This document shows, piece by piece, positions 1 to 8,677 of a stretch of 64,000 nucleotides of DNA. Numbering within the stretch: position 1 is the first letter of the stretch; every line of letters starts with the position of its first letter. The DNA is from Anabaena azotica FACHB-119 (GTDB lineage: Bacteria > Cyanobacteriota > Cyanobacteriia > Cyanobacteriales > Nostocaceae). The stretch lies in assembly GCF_014697625.1 (NCBI RefSeq), contig NZ_JACJSG010000040.1, positions 1 through 64,000 of the forward strand. The letters are read 5' to 3'. A program made the position numbers and the translations under genes. Under the pieces are notes generated by a model. That model did no database searches and had not been told where the DNA came from. It worked only from the letters and a program-made list of their open reading frames with translations.

Positions 1-326
1 CTCTTGCCAAATGTTTGAGGATTTGTAATTCTACATCCATTGCCCTGCTTACCTTCCAGAGTTTTTTCTTTTCATCCTTTTATTCAGAATACTCGGAAAG
101 TGACAGAAGAGGGATAAAAGCCAACAGTAAATATTAAGGTAGTAGCGTGGCAAGGCTAAAATAGTGCAATAAGTTTCCTCTCTAACCTCTGTGTCTCTGT
201 GCCTCTGTGGTTAATTAATGCAACATTTTAAGCTTGCCAGTCCAGTAGTGGCGTGTCTAGACTAAAATGTGGCAATAGGTTTGGGGAAAATTGAACGCAG
301 ATGGACGCAGATAAACGCAGATGAGG

Positions 327-354
327 GTAGGGGCGCACAGCTGTGCGCCCCTAC
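327..354. repeat. Perfect 28-bp palindrome
   Basis: The left half GTAGGGGCGCACAG is the exact reverse complement of the right half, with no loop. It is a REP-like extragenic palindrome directly after the cgcagat repeats. It could fold in RNA, but it has no T-run and no upstream gene to terminate, so it is called a repeat. Confidence 0.8.
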
Positions 355-392
355 AGATAATCGATGTGTTGCAAATATTTTTTGAATTGGTA

Positions 393-464
393 TTAGGACA
401 TCATACAATTTTAAAACCTTCAATTTCAAAGGCTTTCAGCCCTGTCACCTGTCCTCTGCTATAT
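393..464 (+). repeat. Left copy of a direct repeat flanking the WD40/J-domain gene
   Basis: The block begins ttaggacatcatacaa, continues through aatttcaaaggctttcag and ends in cctgtcacctgtcc and a ctgctata run. A near-identical block in the same orientation lies at 2375-2459, on the other side of the WD40/J gene. The right copy has one extra 14-nt (two-heptad) unit. Confidence 0.75.
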
Positions 465-574
465 TTCGACTTTCCAAACATCCTCTAACAAAGTCTAAAT
501 TAATTTTATCTATACTGTATAAAGAACCTCTCATGAATTTGGAATAAATCGTAATAAAAAATAGAAATCAGAAT

Positions 575-2308
575 TTACACATCAAATATTCTTGCATTTA
601 TTTGCTCATTGTAAGCGGCGTAAGCCTGATTAATTGCTTGCATGACAGATTCTGAAGTTGCACAATTTTTAATATCAGGATGATATTTTCTGGCTAATTC
701 CAGGTAGGCAAACCTTACTTCCTGAGAATTTGCGCTTTGATCTACGCCCAAAACTTCCCACCATTCTCCAGAGAAGTTAGCGTTATTTTGCGTTTGCATC
801 CAAATATTTATAGTACCGTTTTTACCTCCACTAACTAACGTTTTACTATCAGGGCTAAAAGCAACGGGACTCAAGCCATCAAGAGTCTGTATTATTTGTT
901 TATTATGTAAATCCCACAGTTTAATAATGCCATCTCGGCTACTACTAGCTAAGATTCTTTCGTCATTGCTGATAGCAAGACATGATATAGCTGCTGAGTG
1001 TTCTGTTAATATAGAAAGCAATTTTCCTGTATCAAGATTCCACAACTTGATTGTATTGTCTGTACTACCACTAATCAAAGTTTGGTTATCCTGACTGATA
1101 ACAACTGTAGTCACGACTCCTAAATGTTCAGTCATCATGTAGCGCTGTTTCCAAGTATTCAAATCCCAAATTCTGATAACTTTATCAGCACCACAACTTA
1201 CAAGCGTTTTACCGTCAGGACTGAAAGCAACCGATAAAACCGAGTTTTTGTGTCCATTTAAAGTTTGTTTTAAATTCCCACTATAGCGTCCCCAAATTCT
1301 GATGCTACCATCAGTGCTTCCACTAGCAATATATTTTCCATCAGGGCTAAAAGCAACCGAGTTAACAAACCCATCATGGCTATAAGGAGAGTTTGAGTAA
1401 AAGAATGTCCGTAAAAATTTTCTTGTATTTAGTTGCCAACAACTAATTTTTCGATCTACACTGCCACTAACAACCTGCTGCCCATCAGGACTGATAGCAA
1501 CCGATAAAACTGCCTCAGCTTGTCCAGTAAAAGTGTAAAGCCATTTTCCTGTTTTTAAATGCCAAAGATGAACTTGTCTATCATTACTACCACTGACTAA
1601 AGTTTCACCATCAGGGGTAATAGCGATCGCATTCACTCCGGCTAAATGACCTTTGAGTGTTTGTATACATTTCCATCTTCCTGAAGACTGCGTTTTTAGA
1701 GAAATTACTTCTGGTTCAGTTTTGGTAGATGAATTATTACTAACTTGAGCCTTAAGCGCTTCTAACTCATCCTCAACTTCTAATGCTGCAAACTTGCGGT
1801 TGAGATCCTCCCCCGACAAAAATAGCTCTAACTCTCTGACTGTGGCACTATAGTAATCCATCTGCAAGACTTTTTCTTCCATACGCTCAAAAACTTGAGC
1901 AGGAGTTTCTTTAACTTCAGATTCGTCTAAAAGTTTAGCGATACCATAAGATGCAAGCCCCACCACTGCACCAATACCCGCCATTGGTATAGTACCAATC
2001 CCAAACGCCAGCCCAATTTTTGGTGCTACCAACCCCATACCACCGAATACGCCAGAACAAGCAGCACCGCCAACAGCACCAATTCCCATTGCACTAACAG
2101 CTACAGCATCTACCTCTGTGACTGCTTTCCACAGACCATAAGCAGCCACACCAGCTACAGCACCAGCCGCAACTACAGGAGTTGTTCCTACACCAACTGC
2201 ACCGAATCCTCCCGCTAATCCCATTCCGCCCACTGTAGCCGCAACACCTGCACCGGCTAGACTTCCCCCAGCAATGAATACTGCGCCTGTTTGATAATTT
2301 CCAGCCAT
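575..2308 (-). CDS. Membrane-associated WD40-repeat protein with C-terminal J domain
   Basis: A 577-residue protein with three parts. Residues 1-125 are Gly/Ala-rich and hydrophobic, with several potential membrane segments of alternating GxG patterns. Residues about 210-505 hold about seven WD40 repeats, recognisable by repeated 'SPDGK' and 'IWDL/LWNL' words, which should form one beta-propeller for protein contacts. Residues about 517-570 look like a J domain: WWEVLGV, then the diagnostic HPD tripeptide in ARKYHPDIKN. J domains recruit and stimulate Hsp70. The architecture suggests a membrane-anchored scaffold that brings a DnaK to a propeller-bound client; the client is unknown. The ATG at 2308 is the first good start. 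The gene stands alone between two direct repeats. Confidence 0.85.
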   Translation of the reverse strand: MAGNYQTGAVFIAGGSLAGAGVAATVGGMGLAGGFGAVGVGTTPVVAAGAVAGVAAYGLWKAVTEVDAVAVSAMGIGAVGGAACSGVFGGMGLVAPKIGLAFGIGTIPMAGIGAVVGLASYGIAKLLDESEVKETPAQVFERMEEKVLQMDYYSATVRELELFLSGEDLNRKFAALEVEDELEALKAQVSNNSSTKTEPEVISLKTQSSGRWKCIQTLKGHLAGVNAIAITPDGETLVSGSNDRQVHLWHLKTGKWLYTFTGQAEAVLSVAISPDGQQVVSGSVDRKISCWQLNTRKFLRTFFYSNSPYSHDGFVNSVAFSPDGKYIASGSTDGSIRIWGRYSGNLKQTLNGHKNSVLSVAFSPDGKTLVSCGADKVIRIWDLNTWKQRYMMTEHLGVVTTVVISQDNQTLISGSTDNTIKLWNLDTGKLLSILTEHSAAISCLAISNDERILASSSRDGIIKLWDLHNKQIIQTLDGLSPVAFSPDSKTLVSGGKNGTINIWMQTQNNANFSGEWWEVLGVDQSANSQEVRFAYLELARKYHPDIKNCATSESVMQAINQAYAAYNEQINARIFDV

Positions 2309-2374
2309 TGATAATTAACACTGATATTTTAAAATACTTAAATTTTATTCTTGTTATAGCAGTCGAAGCATAGG

Positions 2375-2459
2375 TTAGGACATCATACAAATTGAAAACC
2401 TTTAATTTCAAAGGCTTTCAGCCCTGTCACCTGTCCCCTGTCACCTGTCCCCTGCTATA
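2375..2459 (+). repeat. Right copy of the flanking direct repeat, with heptad STRR
   Basis: This matches 393-464 in the same orientation. It contains four heptads of the type CTGTCMC (2424-2454), against two in the left copy, as expected for an STRR that varies in copy number. Confidence 0.75.
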
Positions 2460-2570
2460 CATAGATAATGCCCAGCCAAAACCAATAAAATCTAGATTTT
2501 TATCTCTCAATTTTGTATTAGGTGCAGGCTTCAGCTATCTTAAGTTTTGAGATAACAAATTACGCTTAAT

Positions 2571-3764
2571 ATGACCTCGCTTACTCCTCACCAAAAAGCT
2601 AAAGCCTTAAAACCCGGTAGCCGTCGCCCAGCCAAAGAACTATGCAGCGAATGTGGACTGTGCGATACATACTACATTCACTATGTCAAGGAAGCTTGCG
2701 CTTTTATCACCCAGCAAATAGACACACTGGAAGAACAAACCCACAGGCGATCGCGCGACCTCGATAACCCCGATGAGCTTTACTTTGGTGTCCATCAAGA
2801 CATGATGGCAGCCAAGAAACAGCAACCCATCGCAGGCGCACAATGGACTGGTATAGTCAGCACCATTGCCATAGAAATGCTCAATCGTGGCTTAGTTGAG
2901 GGCGTGGTCTGCGTCCAGAACAGCAAAGAAGACCGCTTCCAACCCCTGCCTGTAATTGCGCGTACTCCCGAAGAAATACTAGCAGCGCGTGTAAATAAAC
3001 CAACACTTTCCCCGAACCTTTCCATACTCGAACAAGTGGAAAAATCCGGGATGAAGCGACTGTTAGTAATTGGAGTCGGTTGTCAAATTCAGGCGTTACG
3101 CGCTGTCGAGAAGAAACTAGGCTTAGAAAAATTGTACGTTTTGGGTACACCTTGTGTAGATAACGTCAGTCGTGCTGGACTGCAAAAATTCCTAGAAACC
3201 ACCAGCCGATCGCCTGATACAGTCGTACACTATGAGTTCATGCAGGACTTCCGCATTCACTTCAAGCATGAGGATGGCTCAATTGAGAAAGTCCCCTTCT
3301 TTGGCTTAAAAACTAACCAACTTAAAGATGTTTTCGCCCCTTCCTGCATGAGTTGCTTTGATTATGTCAACTCCCTAGCCGATTTAGTAGTGGGTTACAT
3401 GGGCGCACCCTTCGGCTGGCAGTGGATTGTTGTCAGAAATGATACAGGAAAAGAGATGCTAGACTTGGTGAAAGACCAGTTAGATACCCAGCCTGTAATG
3501 TCCCAAGGAAATCGCCAAGAAGCAGTACAACAGGGAATACCCGCCTATGATAAAGGTGTGACTCTGCCCATGTGGGTAGCGAAACTTATGGGTGTGGTGA
3601 TTGACAAAATCGGCCCTAAAGGCTTGGAGTATGCACGGTTTTCCATTGATTCCCACTTTACGCGCAATTATTTATATGTAAAGCGGAATCATGGCGAGAA
3701 GTTAGAGGCTCATGTACCGGAATTTGCTAAACGCATCGTTGGGCAGTATAAATTACCAGAGTAA
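2571..3764 (+). CDS. bciB: Ferredoxin-dependent divinyl (proto)chlorophyllide 8-vinyl reductase, FrhB family
   Basis: A 397-residue FrhB/FdhB-type iron-sulfur flavoprotein. The family in cyanobacteria (Slr1923-like, BciB) reduces the 8-vinyl group of divinyl (proto)chlorophyllide to ethyl in chlorophyll a synthesis, with electrons from reduced ferredoxin. Visible support: an N-terminal cysteine cluster CSECGLC (about residues 21-27), later cysteines in VGCQIQAL, GTPCVDNVSR and APSCMSCFDY that can ligate [4Fe-4S] clusters, and a length of about 400 that fits the family. The start is ATG at 2571. The gene is monocistronic, with a GxxExxY gene facing it. A general FrhB-family oxidoreductase role is the alternative, but the cyanobacterial context strongly favours BciB. 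Confidence 0.88.
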   Translation: MTSLTPHQKAKALKPGSRRPAKELCSECGLCDTYYIHYVKEACAFITQQIDTLEEQTHRRSRDLDNPDELYFGVHQDMMAAKKQQPIAGAQWTGIVSTIAIEMLNRGLVEGVVCVQNSKEDRFQPLPVIARTPEEILAARVNKPTLSPNLSILEQVEKSGMKRLLVIGVGCQIQALRAVEKKLGLEKLYVLGTPCVDNVSRAGLQKFLETTSRSPDTVVHYEFMQDFRIHFKHEDGSIEKVPFFGLKTNQLKDVFAPSCMSCFDYVNSLADLVVGYMGAPFGWQWIVVRNDTGKEMLDLVKDQLDTQPVMSQGNRQEAVQQGIPAYDKGVTLPMWVAKLMGVVIDKIGPKGLEYARFSIDSHFTRNYLYVKRNHGEKLEAHVPEFAKRIVGQYKLPE

Positions 3765-3767
3765 TGC

Positions 3768-3790
3768 CTCACGCAAAGGCGCGAAGACGC
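3768..3790 (+). repeat. Left arm of an inverted dispersed repeat around the GxxExxY gene
   Basis: The sequence ctcacgcaaaggcgc followed by gaagacgc occurs here and inverted at 4203-4226, bracketing one gene. Related copies occur near 11117 and near 41765, so it is a dispersed repeat family of this genome. Confidence 0.65.
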
Positions 3791-3808
3791 AAAAGAATTT
3801 TTTAAGGT

Positions 3809-4186
3809 TTACAAGTTATTGGCGACTCTGGAAATTCCATCTTTGATTAAGAGGGAGCCAAAGTTTATGAGTAAGCCAAGGCGTTTATTAGCAAGGCGAA
3901 GGTATGTTAGCAGTTGCTTTTTGTGTACGGGGTGTACGGTTTCGACTGACTTAAGTTCAACAATCACCTTATTTTCAACAATCAAATCTGCTCGAAACCC
4001 TTCTTCTAAATGTACAGCTTCATAGACTACTGGAATAGCTTGCTGCCTCGCCACCTGTAACCCTCGCCTTTCCAACTCATAAGCCAGTACCGCTTCATAC
4101 ACAGATTCAAACAAACCAGGCCCTAAAGTTGTGTGAATCTTGTATGCCGCATCAACAATTTCCTTAGCGATCTCATTCTCCGTCAT
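3809..4186 (-). CDS. GxxExxY family protein
   Basis: A 125-residue protein starting at ATG 4186. It carries the family signature: HTTLGPGLFESVYEAVLAYEL near residues 18-38, then a predicted nuclease-like fold core with FRADLIVENKVIVELK (a D...ExK arrangement reminiscent of PD-(D/E)XK enzymes) and a C-terminal LINFGS motif typical of the family. The biochemical function is not established. It is bracketed by inverted copies of a dispersed repeat, which hints that the gene arrived with, or is carried by, repeat-mediated rearrangement. It converges on bciB with a 44-bp gap. Confidence 0.85.
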   Translation of the reverse strand: MTENEIAKEIVDAAYKIHTTLGPGLFESVYEAVLAYELERRGLQVARQQAIPVVYEAVHLEEGFRADLIVENKVIVELKSVETVHPVHKKQLLTYLRLANKRLGLLINFGSLLIKDGISRVANNL

Positions 4187-4202
4187 CTTATCTTCCTTCT
4201 TC

Positions 4203-4226
4203 GCGCCTTAGCGCCTTTGCGTGAGC
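4203..4226 (-). repeat. Right arm of the inverted dispersed repeat
   Basis: Read on the minus strand this is ctcacgcaaaggcgc followed by taaggcgc, matching the left arm at 3768-3790. It lies directly upstream of the GxxExxY start. Confidence 0.65.
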
Positions 4227-4396
4227 TTTTCCTAGATCATCGTAGGCAAGCCTGCCTTATGTATATTTCAACACATTACCCGAAAATTAAAAATTAACTC
4301 ATTAATAACTTATACTTAAACTTAAATTAGTAAATTTTTAATAAATATGGAGTGTTGACCGTAAAACGCCTTAATAAAGCAACCTAATTTGCAAAT

Positions 4397-6019
4397 ATGG
4401 CAGCGTTCAAACTTCCTTCACGCTTCTTTGGCGATGTTGATTCCGTATCCAAGTTTGGTATTCTCTCCTTAGCACTGGCGAGTACCACTCTATTAGTATT
4501 TGTTACAGCTAACTTATTAAATCGATTTACCGGAACTAAACTCATCCTTGTAGCAGGTGACAAACAAGGGGAAAGCTACATCATTAGTAAAGCGATTGAA
4601 GAAGTAGTTGAACGCAAATCCAACATTCAAATTGAAGTAATAGCCACTGGTGGGACAACAGAAAATCTAGAAAAATTACAAAAAGGCGAAGCTGATTTAG
4701 CAACAGCTCAAGCTGATGTGATTACAGAGGAAATAAATACAATCAGAAACCGTAATCCTCAATTATCTGAACCGCGCTTACAAGTAGCAGAACGCAGTGT
4801 AGTCGTATTATATAAAGACTTATTTCAGTTAGTTGTTAGAGATCCCAAAATTCAGACATTTGTTCAACTCAAAGGCAAAACAATTGCTCTACCAGCTAAA
4901 GGCGGACAATATGAGTCTTTTGAACAAGTAGCTAGACATTTTGGTTTGAATGCGAAGGATTTAAAAATTACAGGTTTGGACAGTAATGGTAAACCTAATG
5001 CAGCTTACACAGATGAGTCAGCAGATAAAGATTTTTTAAACAATAAAGCAGATGCTCTATTTCGTGTCCGCGCTTTAGGCAATAAAAGTATATCGAAACT
5101 TGTACAAAAGTCTAGTGGCAGATTGGTAGCAATTGAACAAGCAGAAGCGATGAAAATTCTGTATCCAGCCCTAGAAAGTGCCACAATTCCTAAAGGCTCA
5201 TATAGAGGTAATCTACCAATACCAGAAACCAATATATCTACGGTGGCAGTATCAAGACTATTATTAGCTAGTGACAAAGTAGATATAGATGTTATTCGAG
5301 AAATTACGCAAATTATATTTGAAAATCGTCGAGAAATAGCTAACGCTATTTCCCCCAATAATCCAGAAGTAAAACCTTTAGTATCTACCATTAGTCAGCC
5401 CAACACCACCATTAGTCCGGGTTTTCCTCCTCTTCATCCAGGCGCGATCGCTTTCTACCAGCAAAACGAACCTTCTTTTATTCAAGAGAACGCTGACTAT
5501 CTAGCTTTGCTGTTGACATTGGCTTTACTTATATTTTCTTGGCTGCGGCAAATCAAAATCTGGATAGAAAGCCGCAAAAAGAATGAAGCTGATGAATATA
5601 TTGAATCAACAATTAAATTGATGAATAAAAGTTTAGGTGATGTAGATTTTAGGCAACAGCTACTTGATGAAGCTTTCAACGCAGCCGCTAAAGCTTTAAT
5701 TCACGAGAGAATTTCTCAAGAGTCTTTTAGAACTTTTAATGAAGCTTATAAAACTACCAGAGAAACTTTAGAGCGTGAAGCTAAATTTGAGCAAGAGAAA
5801 ATAGAACAAAAAAATAGAGAACTGGCAGCTAAATCTATCAAGGAAGTTGTCGAATTGCTCAATTATGATATGGAAGACAAAGATTTACTGCAACAAAAAA
5901 TCGATGCAACTCTTAGAGAAGTTGCCCAAAAATTAATCGCAGACGAGATATCCGAAGAATCATTCCGTACCTTTATTGAAGCTTATAAAACCACAAGAGA
6001 TGCAATTGAGCGAAATTAA
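4397..6019 (+). CDS. TAXI-type solute-binding protein with duplicated cytoplasmic C-terminal repeat
   Basis: A 540-residue protein starting at ATG 4397. A membrane segment lies near residues 20-42. A TAXI/TRAP-type periplasmic binding domain follows (KLILVAGDKQGESYIISKAIEE, then IEVIATGGTTENLEKL and LKGKTIALPAKGGQYESF), ending near 345. A second membrane segment is near 368-387. The C-terminal part is charged, coiled-coil-like, and carries two copies of a roughly 54-residue repeat (about 407-460 and 487-540), each with FRTF and EAYKTTR. TAXI proteins normally bind small acids for TRAP transport, but no TRAP membrane subunits are adjacent. With two membrane segments and a cytoplasmic tail, it may act as a sensor rather than a transporter partner; that is inference. 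Confidence 0.8.
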   Translation: MAAFKLPSRFFGDVDSVSKFGILSLALASTTLLVFVTANLLNRFTGTKLILVAGDKQGESYIISKAIEEVVERKSNIQIEVIATGGTTENLEKLQKGEADLATAQADVITEEINTIRNRNPQLSEPRLQVAERSVVVLYKDLFQLVVRDPKIQTFVQLKGKTIALPAKGGQYESFEQVARHFGLNAKDLKITGLDSNGKPNAAYTDESADKDFLNNKADALFRVRALGNKSISKLVQKSSGRLVAIEQAEAMKILYPALESATIPKGSYRGNLPIPETNISTVAVSRLLLASDKVDIDVIREITQIIFENRREIANAISPNNPEVKPLVSTISQPNTTISPGFPPLHPGAIAFYQQNEPSFIQENADYLALLLTLALLIFSWLRQIKIWIESRKKNEADEYIESTIKLMNKSLGDVDFRQQLLDEAFNAAAKALIHERISQESFRTFNEAYKTTRETLEREAKFEQEKIEQKNRELAAKSIKEVVELLNYDMEDKDLLQQKIDATLREVAQKLIADEISEESFRTFIEAYKTTRDAIERN

Positions 6020-6054
6020 TATTAAATTGGTTTGAATACTTATCATATCTATGG

Positions 6055-6094
6055 GGTTGGTAATTGGTAATTGGTAATTGATAATTGGTAATGG
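6055..6094 (+). repeat. Heptanucleotide STRR (TAATTGG type)
   Basis: About five tandem copies of TAATTGG, the last ones imperfect, lie just after the TAXI gene. This is typical of Nostocaceae STRR loci. Confidence 0.85.
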
Positions 6095-6162
6095 AAAAAA
6101 TTACCTATTACCACTAAAGCCGACGATATTATAAGTAATTAGCCGAACTCGATATAGTACCC

Positions 6163-6219
6163 GTAGGCCGATGCACTGCCCACCATATTATGGTCTTGCT
6201 GAGCAGTGCATCGGCCTAC
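6163..6219. repeat. 17-bp perfect inverted repeat with 23-nt loop
   Basis: The arms are GTAGGCCGATGCACTGC at 6163-6179 and its exact reverse complement at 6203-6219. It is extragenic, lies between two genes that converge here, and has no T-run. It could be a REP-type element or a bidirectional stem. Confidence 0.75.
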
Positions 6220-6302
6220 GTATCATTCAAAAATCAAGTATGAATCCTATATAACTAGCAAAGTGCTAAGTGCTGAGTAAGGTTGTTACTCTTACCCAGT
6301 CC

Positions 6303-7535
6303 CTAGTCCCCGCTCCCCACAGCTGCGATCGCCGCTTCTAATGCGATCGCCACATGAGTCCAATGAGTTCCCCCTTGGCAATACACCACATAAGGTTCAC
6401 GCAAAGGCCCATCCGCCGAAAATTCCAACGTACTCCCCTCAATAAACGTCCCCCCAGCCATCACTACCTGACTCTCATACCCCGGCATCGCATCAGGAAC
6501 GGGGTCTAGGTAGGAACCCACCGGAGAATTTTGTTGTATGGCTTTACAGAAGGCAATCAATTTCTGCGCCGAACCCAGTTTAATCGCTTGAATCACATCT
6601 CCACGGGGCGCAAAAGGTTCTGGATTTACCGGATAGCCTAGTTTGTCAAATACATAACCAGTGAGGTGAGTCCCCTTCATCGCCTCCCCTACCATCTGCG
6701 GCGACAAAAATAAACCCTGATATAACAGGCGATTTTGGTCAAAGGTCGCCCCACCATAACTACCAATACCAGGAGCAGTGAGACGGCAAGCAGCAGCCTC
6801 TACTAAATCAGCGCGTCCGGCGACATAACCGCCAGCTGTTACAATAGTCCCACCAGGATTTTTAATTAAGGAACCCGCCATTAAATCCGCACCCACATGG
6901 GTGGGTTCTCTGGTTTCAATAAATTCGCCGTAGCAGTTATCAACAAAGCAAACAGTGTGAGGATTTTGCTGTTTGACTAAAGTGACAATTTTTTCAATAT
7001 CGGCAATTGATAGGCTAGGTCGCCAAGAATAGCCGCGAGAGCGTTGAATTAGCACTAAACGAGTGCTATCAGTAATGCTAGAGCTTAAATCTGACCAATT
7101 TATATATCCTTCGGAAGTTAGCTCTAATTGGCGGTATTTTATGCCAAACTCTATAAGGGAGCCTTGACCTTGACCACGCAAACCAATAACTTCTTCGAGC
7201 GTATCGTAGGGGGAACCAGCCACTGCTAACATTTCATCACCAGGACGAAGGACACCAAATAAGGCGCAAGCGATCGCATGAGTTCCTGAAACAAACTGCA
7301 CTCGCACCGCCGCAGCTTCAGCCCCCATTACTTCGGCAAAAACTTTGTCCAAAGTTTCTCGACCTAAATCATCGTGACCGTAACCACTTACACCGGCAAA
7401 GTGGTGCGCCCCTACGCGCTGATGGCGGAAAGCTGACAGCACTCTTTGAAGATTTTGCTTGACCTGAGCGTCAATTCCAGAAAAAATCTCTATCAGAGCC
7501 TGTTGAGCTTGCCGCAGATGTTCCAAGCTGTTCAT
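6303..7535 (-). CDS. PLP-dependent methionine gamma-lyase family protein (aluminum-resistance type)
   Basis: A 410-residue fold-type I PLP enzyme starting at ATG 7535. Visible landmarks are a glycine-rich phosphate-binding region (FVSGTHAIACALFG, about 81-94), the cofactor aspartate in CFVDNCYGEF (D199), and the Schiff-base lysine in GSLIKNPGGT (K225). Close relatives are annotated as methionine gamma-lyase family or aluminum-resistance proteins. The expected chemistry is C-S lyase activity on sulfur amino acids, but the substrate is not shown by sequence. It is divergent from desC with a 110-bp gap. Confidence 0.88.
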   Translation of the reverse strand: MNSLEHLRQAQQALIEIFSGIDAQVKQNLQRVLSAFRHQRVGAHHFAGVSGYGHDDLGRETLDKVFAEVMGAEAAAVRVQFVSGTHAIACALFGVLRPGDEMLAVAGSPYDTLEEVIGLRGQGQGSLIEFGIKYRQLELTSEGYINWSDLSSSITDSTRLVLIQRSRGYSWRPSLSIADIEKIVTLVKQQNPHTVCFVDNCYGEFIETREPTHVGADLMAGSLIKNPGGTIVTAGGYVAGRADLVEAAACRLTAPGIGSYGGATFDQNRLLYQGLFLSPQMVGEAMKGTHLTGYVFDKLGYPVNPEPFAPRGDVIQAIKLGSAQKLIAFCKAIQQNSPVGSYLDPVPDAMPGYESQVVMAGGTFIEGSTLEFSADGPLREPYVVYCQGGTHWTHVAIALEAAIAAVGSGD

Positions 7536-7645
7536 TACTTCCTCGTTAACAAAAAATTATATAAATGCGAATGGGAGCGACGATGCTCTGCCTCACCGTA
7601 GGCGATCGGACAAACTAGGCTGACAATTTAATTTCGGATTACTGC

Positions 7646-8464
7646 ATGACAATTGCTACTTCAACTAAACCTCAAATCAACTGGGTGAATACCCTATTTT
7701 TCCTTGGGCTACACATAGGCGCTTTATTCGCCTTTGTTCCTGGCAACTTCAGCTGGGCAGCTGTTGGTGTGGCTTTACTGCTTTACTGGATCACCGGTGG
7801 CTTGGGTATTACATTAGGCTTTCATCGCCTTGTTACCCACCGCAGTTTCCAGACCCCCAAGTGGTTGGAATATATCTTAGTGTTCTGTGGAACTCTTGCC
7901 TGTCAAGGAGGACCAATCGAGTGGGTTGGTACACATCGCATTCATCATTTACATTCCGATACTGACCCCGATCCCCATGATTCCAACAAAGGTTTCTGGT
8001 GGAGTCATATTGGCTGGCTGATTTATCACTCTCCCGCCCACGCTGATATTCCTCGTTTTACCAAAGATATCGCCGAAGACCCAGTTTATCAGTTTTTGCA
8101 GAAATATTTCATTTTCATTCAGATTGCACTGGGTTTATTGCTGTTATATTTGGGCGGCTGGTCTTTTGTCGTCTGGGGAATTTTCGCTCGCATCGTCTGG
8201 GTTTACCACTGCACCTGGTTAGTCAACAGTGCTACCCATAAATTCGGCTATCGCACCTACGAATCTGGAGACAAATCAACAAACTGCTGGTGGGTAGCTG
8301 TACTTGTGTTTGGCGAAGGCTGGCACAACAACCATCATGCCTTTCAATATTCAGCCCGTCATGGGTTGCAATGGTGGGAAATTGATATGACTTGGATGAC
8401 CATTCAATTACTGCAAACATTTGGTCTAGCAACTAACATAAAACTTGCAGACAAAAAGCAGTAA
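7646..8464 (+). CDS. desC: Delta-9 acyl-lipid desaturase
   Basis: A 272-residue membrane di-iron desaturase that introduces the first (Delta-9) double bond into lipid-bound fatty acids in the thylakoid and plasma membrane. Three histidine boxes are visible: HRLVTH (about 61-66), HRIHHLH (about 98-104) and HNNHH (about 228-232). Hydrophobic segments lie between them. The length fits cyanobacterial DesC (about 270), which resembles acyl-CoA desaturases. The ATG at 7646 is used. It is followed in the same direction by desA and desB, the order known from Anabaena variabilis. Confidence 0.93.
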   Translation: MTIATSTKPQINWVNTLFFLGLHIGALFAFVPGNFSWAAVGVALLLYWITGGLGITLGFHRLVTHRSFQTPKWLEYILVFCGTLACQGGPIEWVGTHRIHHLHSDTDPDPHDSNKGFWWSHIGWLIYHSPAHADIPRFTKDIAEDPVYQFLQKYFIFIQIALGLLLLYLGGWSFVVWGIFARIVWVYHCTWLVNSATHKFGYRTYESGDKSTNCWWVAVLVFGEGWHNNHHAFQYSARHGLQWWEIDMTWMTIQLLQTFGLATNIKLADKKQ

Positions 8465-8478
8465 TTAGTATATTATGT

Positions 8479-8526
8479 GTCATTAGTTATTTGTCCGAAA
8501 AATGACTAATGACTTAGTAATTTTTT
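8479..8526 (+). terminator. Probable terminator of desC
   Basis: GTCATTAGT at 8479-8487 and ACTAATGAC at 8505-8513 form a 9-bp stem with a 17-nt loop, followed by a run of seven T at about 8520-8526. The stem uses the same ATTAGTC word as the STRR family, so it may have arisen from a repeat. Confidence 0.5.
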
Positions 8527-8677
8527 TGCAACCAAATATCCACTCGTCATTTCTCAAATAGCCTTAAAAAGCTACACACGGGTGCGCTTGGGTAGCTGGA
8601 ATTGCTATGATACGGAACTTGTGGCGAGTTACCTTTGCGGTAGCTTGATAGAGGAGTTTGTCGTTCTTTAGGTTTTC

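Larger units (their letters stand above)
1..574. other. Gene-free stretch rich in dispersed repeats
   Basis: No convincing gene is seen. The stretch holds a block (188-214) related to one near 31516, where it lies inverted beside the words 'ttaaccacagagg'; a 10-nt unit of the type cgcagatgaa repeated about three times (292-326); a perfect palindrome (327-354); and one arm of a direct repeat (393-464). The arrangement GTAAATATTAAG ... GACTAAAATGTG ... cgcagat repeats recurs at 28131-28315, so this is a dispersed non-coding element. Confidence 0.6.

Noticed and set aside
2094..2411. 105-codon Cys/Arg-rich open frame
   Set aside because: Off-frame shadow of the Gly/Ala-rich start of the WD40/J gene, same strand.
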